Shown here: one piece after another, positions 14,310-16,399 of the stretch
Numbering within the stretch: position 1 is the first letter of the stretch
Layout: the number at the start of each line of letters is the position of its first letter
Assembly (NCBI GenBank): GCA_002718935.1
Contig: PBFV01000007.1
Coordinates: 4,402 to 20,800, forward strand
Length of the DNA: 16,399 bases
DNA from: Verrucomicrobiales bacterium
GTDB lineage: Bacteria; Verrucomicrobiota; Verrucomicrobiia; Limisphaerales; UBA1100
Reading direction: 5' to 3'
Position numbers and translations under genes: made by a program
Notes under the pieces: generated by a model
Databases searched by the model: none
Seen by the model: only the letters and a program-made list of their open reading frames with translations
Told to the model about the DNA's origin: nothing

Positions 14310-15487
14310 AAACCATCGCCATCCTCGGGACGCTTGACACCAAGGGTGAAGAGCACGCCTTCGTTGCTGAGCTGATCCGGCAGCGGGGGCATGAAACCCT
14401 GTTGATTGATGTCGGTACGCTAGGTGATCCAACGGTGGCTCCGGATGTGCCAAGGGCGGATATAATTGGGGATCAACAGTTTGCCGACCGCGGGGCAGCG
14501 GTGGCTGCGATGGCTGAGGCAGCCGCGGAGTTTTGCGCAAAGCTGGTCGCAGAGAAAAAAATCGACGGCATCATTTCCCTCGGCGGCGGTGGCGGCACGG
14601 CGATTGGTACGGCGGTGATGCGGGCGTTGCCGGTGGGGTTTCCCAAGTTGATGGTGTCCACGCTGGCCGCCAGCGAGAGCGCGCCAAGCTACATGGGCGT
14701 GAAGGATGTGACCATGATGCCCAGCATTGTGGATGTCGCCGGGCTGAATTGCATTTCGCGCCCCATCTTTGCCAACGCCGCCGGAGCGATTTGTGGCATG
14801 GTGGAAACCGCCAGGCCGGTTGCTGAAGACAATCCAGTAATCGTCGCCAGCATGTTTGGCAACACCACCGATTGTGTGAATCATGCCAAAGGCATCCTTG
14901 AATCGGCCGGGTATGAAGTTTTGGTTTTTCACGCCACCGGCACGGGCGGGCGCACGATGGAATCACTGATCGAAACCGGTCTTGTCGCCGGCGTGCTCGA
15001 TCTCACCACGACAGAGTGGGCCGATGAGCATGTCGGCGGTATCCTGGGTGCCGGGCCCGCCCGCCTAGAGGCCGCTGCCCGCAACGGTGTGCCCGCGGTG
15101 ATCGCGCCGGGTTGTTTGGATATGGTTAATTTTGGTGAGCCGGATTCGGTGCCCGCGCAATTCGCCGGTCGCAATTTTTACCATCACAACCCGCAGGTTA
15201 CCTTGATGCGGACCTCAGCCGATGAATGCTTGGCGCTCGGGAAAATTCTCGCGGAGAAAATTAATCTTTCTGAAGGATTCGTCAAAGTACTGCTGCCGCA
15301 GGGGGGCATCAGTGTGACCAGTCAATCGGGCGGACCGTTTCATGACCGGATAGCCGACGAGGCATTGTTTGCCTCCCTGAAGGCCGGTTTGCGCGGGGAC
15401 ATCCGGGTGGAGGAATTTAATTGTGCAATCAATGATCCACAATTTGCCGAAGTCGCAGCCCGGGCACTACTCGATCAATTGGCCTGA
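14306..15487 (+). CDS. Tm-1-like ATP-binding (UPF0261) protein
   Basis: The 393-residue protein matches the UPF0261/Tm-1-like ATP-binding family over its full usual length. It opens with [10 protein letters not shown] (residues 8-17), has a glycine-rich [12 protein letters not shown] loop (G93-G97) and a conserved [18 protein letters not shown] segment. In tomato Tm-1 this domain binds ATP and tobamovirus replication protein, but that antiviral role is specific to the plant protein. The bacterial role is unknown, and a small-molecule kinase- or ligase-like metabolic function together with the TIM-barrel partner is an inference. It is coupled to the upstream gene by a 4-bp overlap. Its last 13 bases overlap the 3' end of the convergent heptosyltransferase gene. 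Confidence 0.92.
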   Translation: MKTIAILGTLDTKGEEHAFVAELIRQRGHETLLIDVGTLGDPTVAPDVPRADIIGDQQFADRGAAVAAMAEAAAEFCAKLVAEKKIDGIISLGGGGGTAIGTAVMRALPVGFPKLMVSTLAASESAPSYMGVKDVTMMPSIVDVAGLNCISRPIFANAAGAICGMVETARPVAEDNPVIVASMFGNTTDCVNHAKGILESAGYEVLVFHATGTGGRTMESLIETGLVAGVLDLTTTEWADEHVGGILGAGPARLEAAARNGVPAVIAPGCLDMVNFGEPDSVPAQFAGRNFYHHNPQVTLMRTSADECLALGKILAEKINLSEGFVKVLLPQGGISVTSQSGGPFHDRIADEALFASLKAGLRGDIRVEEFNCAINDPQFAEVAARALLDQLA

Positions 15488-16399
15488 CTTTTCAGGATTG
15501 TACCCACGGCATCGATCACGCGGTCCGCAGTGATGCCTTTGAGGCAGCGCGTATCGATGGGGCATTCGCGCAGGAAACAGGGTGAGCAGGCGGTTTCGGT
15601 GCGCAGTAGATGGTGTGGCGAATCAGCGGCCTCCGGGTGGCCGGGCCCAGTGAGGTCCGGGCTGGTGCTGCCGAAGGGCACGACCACCGGCGTGCCAACC
15701 GCGGCAGCCACGTGCATGGGGCCGGAATCATTGGCGATGATGGCATCACAAGCCGCCAGCGCATCGACCAATTCGGCTAGGGAAGTTTCCCCGGCAAGAT
15801 TTGTGAAGTGATCGGCCGGAAGAGCATCGGCGATTTCATCGGAAGCTTCCTGATCGCCGGGACCGCCGAGCAGGAGCAGATGCGCGTCATTTTGTTCGAT
15901 GATTTGCTGGCCGGCCTCCACAAAATATTCCGTCGGCCAACGTTTAGCGGGGCCGTACTCGGCACCGGGGATGAGGCCGATGTATGGATGAGGTTTTTGC
16001 GGGTCAGCAAATCGCGGTGCCTCCTCATTGCGGATCAATCGGGGAGCAATTGGGGCGGAGTCTGCACCCAATTCAGCGGCAAGATACAGATACTGGTGCA
16101 CATGATGCGCCGTGGCGAGATACACCTCCGGTTCCATCTGATTGGTCAGCCGGTACTCGATATCGATTGGCATGCGTTTGCGCATGGGCATGGCCTCAGG
16201 ACGCGGTGCGATGGCGTACGTCAAAAAGGGGCTCCGCAAATTTGCGGCGTAACCGATTCGGTCAGGAATGCGGGCGTGCCAGCATTCGAGGGCGGTGCGG
16301 AGGGAGTTGGGCAGGATGAGCGCGGTATCAAATTTGCCTTCGCGCAATCGCCGGCCCACGGCCAGAGGCGATTCGCCTTTAGCAAAGGTGAGCACCTCG
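15475..16399 (-). CDS. waaF: Glycosyltransferase family 9, LPS heptosyltransferase II-like, 5'-truncated
   Basis: The frame stays open to the right edge, so roughly the first 50 residues are missing; the GTG at 16395 is probably internal. The visible part matches GT9 heptosyltransferase II: LILPNSLRTALECW with RIPDRIGYA, then LIPGAEYGPAKRWP, LLLLGGPGDQEA, NDSGPMHVAAAVGTPVV, PFGSTSPDLTGPG and the Cys-containing CSPCFLRECPIDTRCLKG near the C-terminus. WaaF transfers the second L-glycero-D-manno-heptose from ADP-heptose to the LPS inner core on the cytoplasmic face of the inner membrane. This implies an LPS-bearing outer membrane. It could be another GT9 member such as WaaC or a paralogue. The PGAEYGPAKRWP motif favours WaaF. 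Confidence 0.87.
   Translation of the reverse strand, partial: EVLTFAKGESPLAVGRRLREGKFDTALILPNSLRTALECWHARIPDRIGYAANLRSPFLTYAIAPRPEAMPMRKRMPIDIEYRLTNQMEPEVYLATAHHVHQYLYLAAELGADSAPIAPRLIRNEEAPRFADPQKPHPYIGLIPGAEYGPAKRWPTEYFVEAGQQIIEQNDAHLLLLGGPGDQEASDEIADALPADHFTNLAGETSLAELVDALAACDAIIANDSGPMHVAAAVGTPVVVPFGSTSPDLTGPGHPEAADSPHHLLRTETACSPCFLRECPIDTRCLKGITADRVIDAVGTILKSQAN

Overview
The window looks like chromosomal DNA from a Gram-negative member of the Planctomycetota-Verrucomicrobiota-Chlamydiota group, most likely a Verrucomicrobiota. This is inferred from gene content. The signs are a DUF1549/DUF1553 'planctomycete-type cytochrome' protein, a cytochrome c domain fused to a WD40 propeller, two Tat-exported Gfo/Idh/MocA oxidoreductases, a Tat-exported TIM-barrel epimerase-like protein, and an LPS heptosyltransferase that implies an outer membrane. 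Shine-Dalgarno sequences are weak or absent before most starts. I see no rRNA, tRNA, insertion sequence, CRISPR array or prophage gene.

Layout. (1) 1-3616, + strand: the 3' part of a large DUF1549/DUF1553 cytochrome-like protein, then, 2 bp later, a secreted cytochrome c/seven-blade WD40 fusion. (2) 3636-4817, - strand: a Tat-exported Gfo/Idh/MocA oxidoreductase, convergent with the previous pair. (3) 5047-7128, + strand: a LURP-one-related protein closed by a clear intrinsic terminator, then a Y-family (DinB-like) translesion polymerase with a dyad-symmetric element just upstream. (4) 7131-7193: a long inverted repeat between the convergent polymerase and amidohydrolase genes. (5) 13378 down to 7195, - strand: a run of nine genes in one direction. 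In transcription order they are a TIM-barrel epimerase-like protein, D-aminoacyl-tRNA deacylase, a Gfo/Idh/MocA oxidoreductase, a Sel1-repeat protein, a double zinc-ribbon protein, a Doc/Fic-family protein, a Sel1-repeat lipoprotein, a small gene split by an in-frame stop, and a Tat-lipoprotein amidohydrolase. Several junctions are stop/start overlaps (TGATG, TAATG, ATGA), so parts of the run are probably translationally coupled. (6) 13464-15487, + strand: a PEP-hydrolase-family TIM barrel overlapping (ATGA) a Tm-1-like ATP-binding (UPF0261) protein. These are the two halves of the plant Tm-1 antiviral protein as separate genes. (7) 15475-16399, - strand: a heptosyltransferase II-like glycosyltransferase running off the right edge.

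Functionally, the exported oxidoreductases, TIM-barrel protein, amidohydrolase and cytochrome-like proteins fit the periplasmic carbohydrate and organic-matter breakdown typical of these phyla, but no substrate can be named from sequence. The rest is housekeeping: D-aminoacyl-tRNA proofreading, lesion bypass and LPS core synthesis. The points most worth a second look are the nonsense-interrupted small gene whose restored reading frame meets the next start codon exactly, the long inverted repeat at 7131-7193, the Doc-type protein with no antitoxin inside a coupled operon, and the split Tm-1 pair. I did not find a convincing new multi-gene system.
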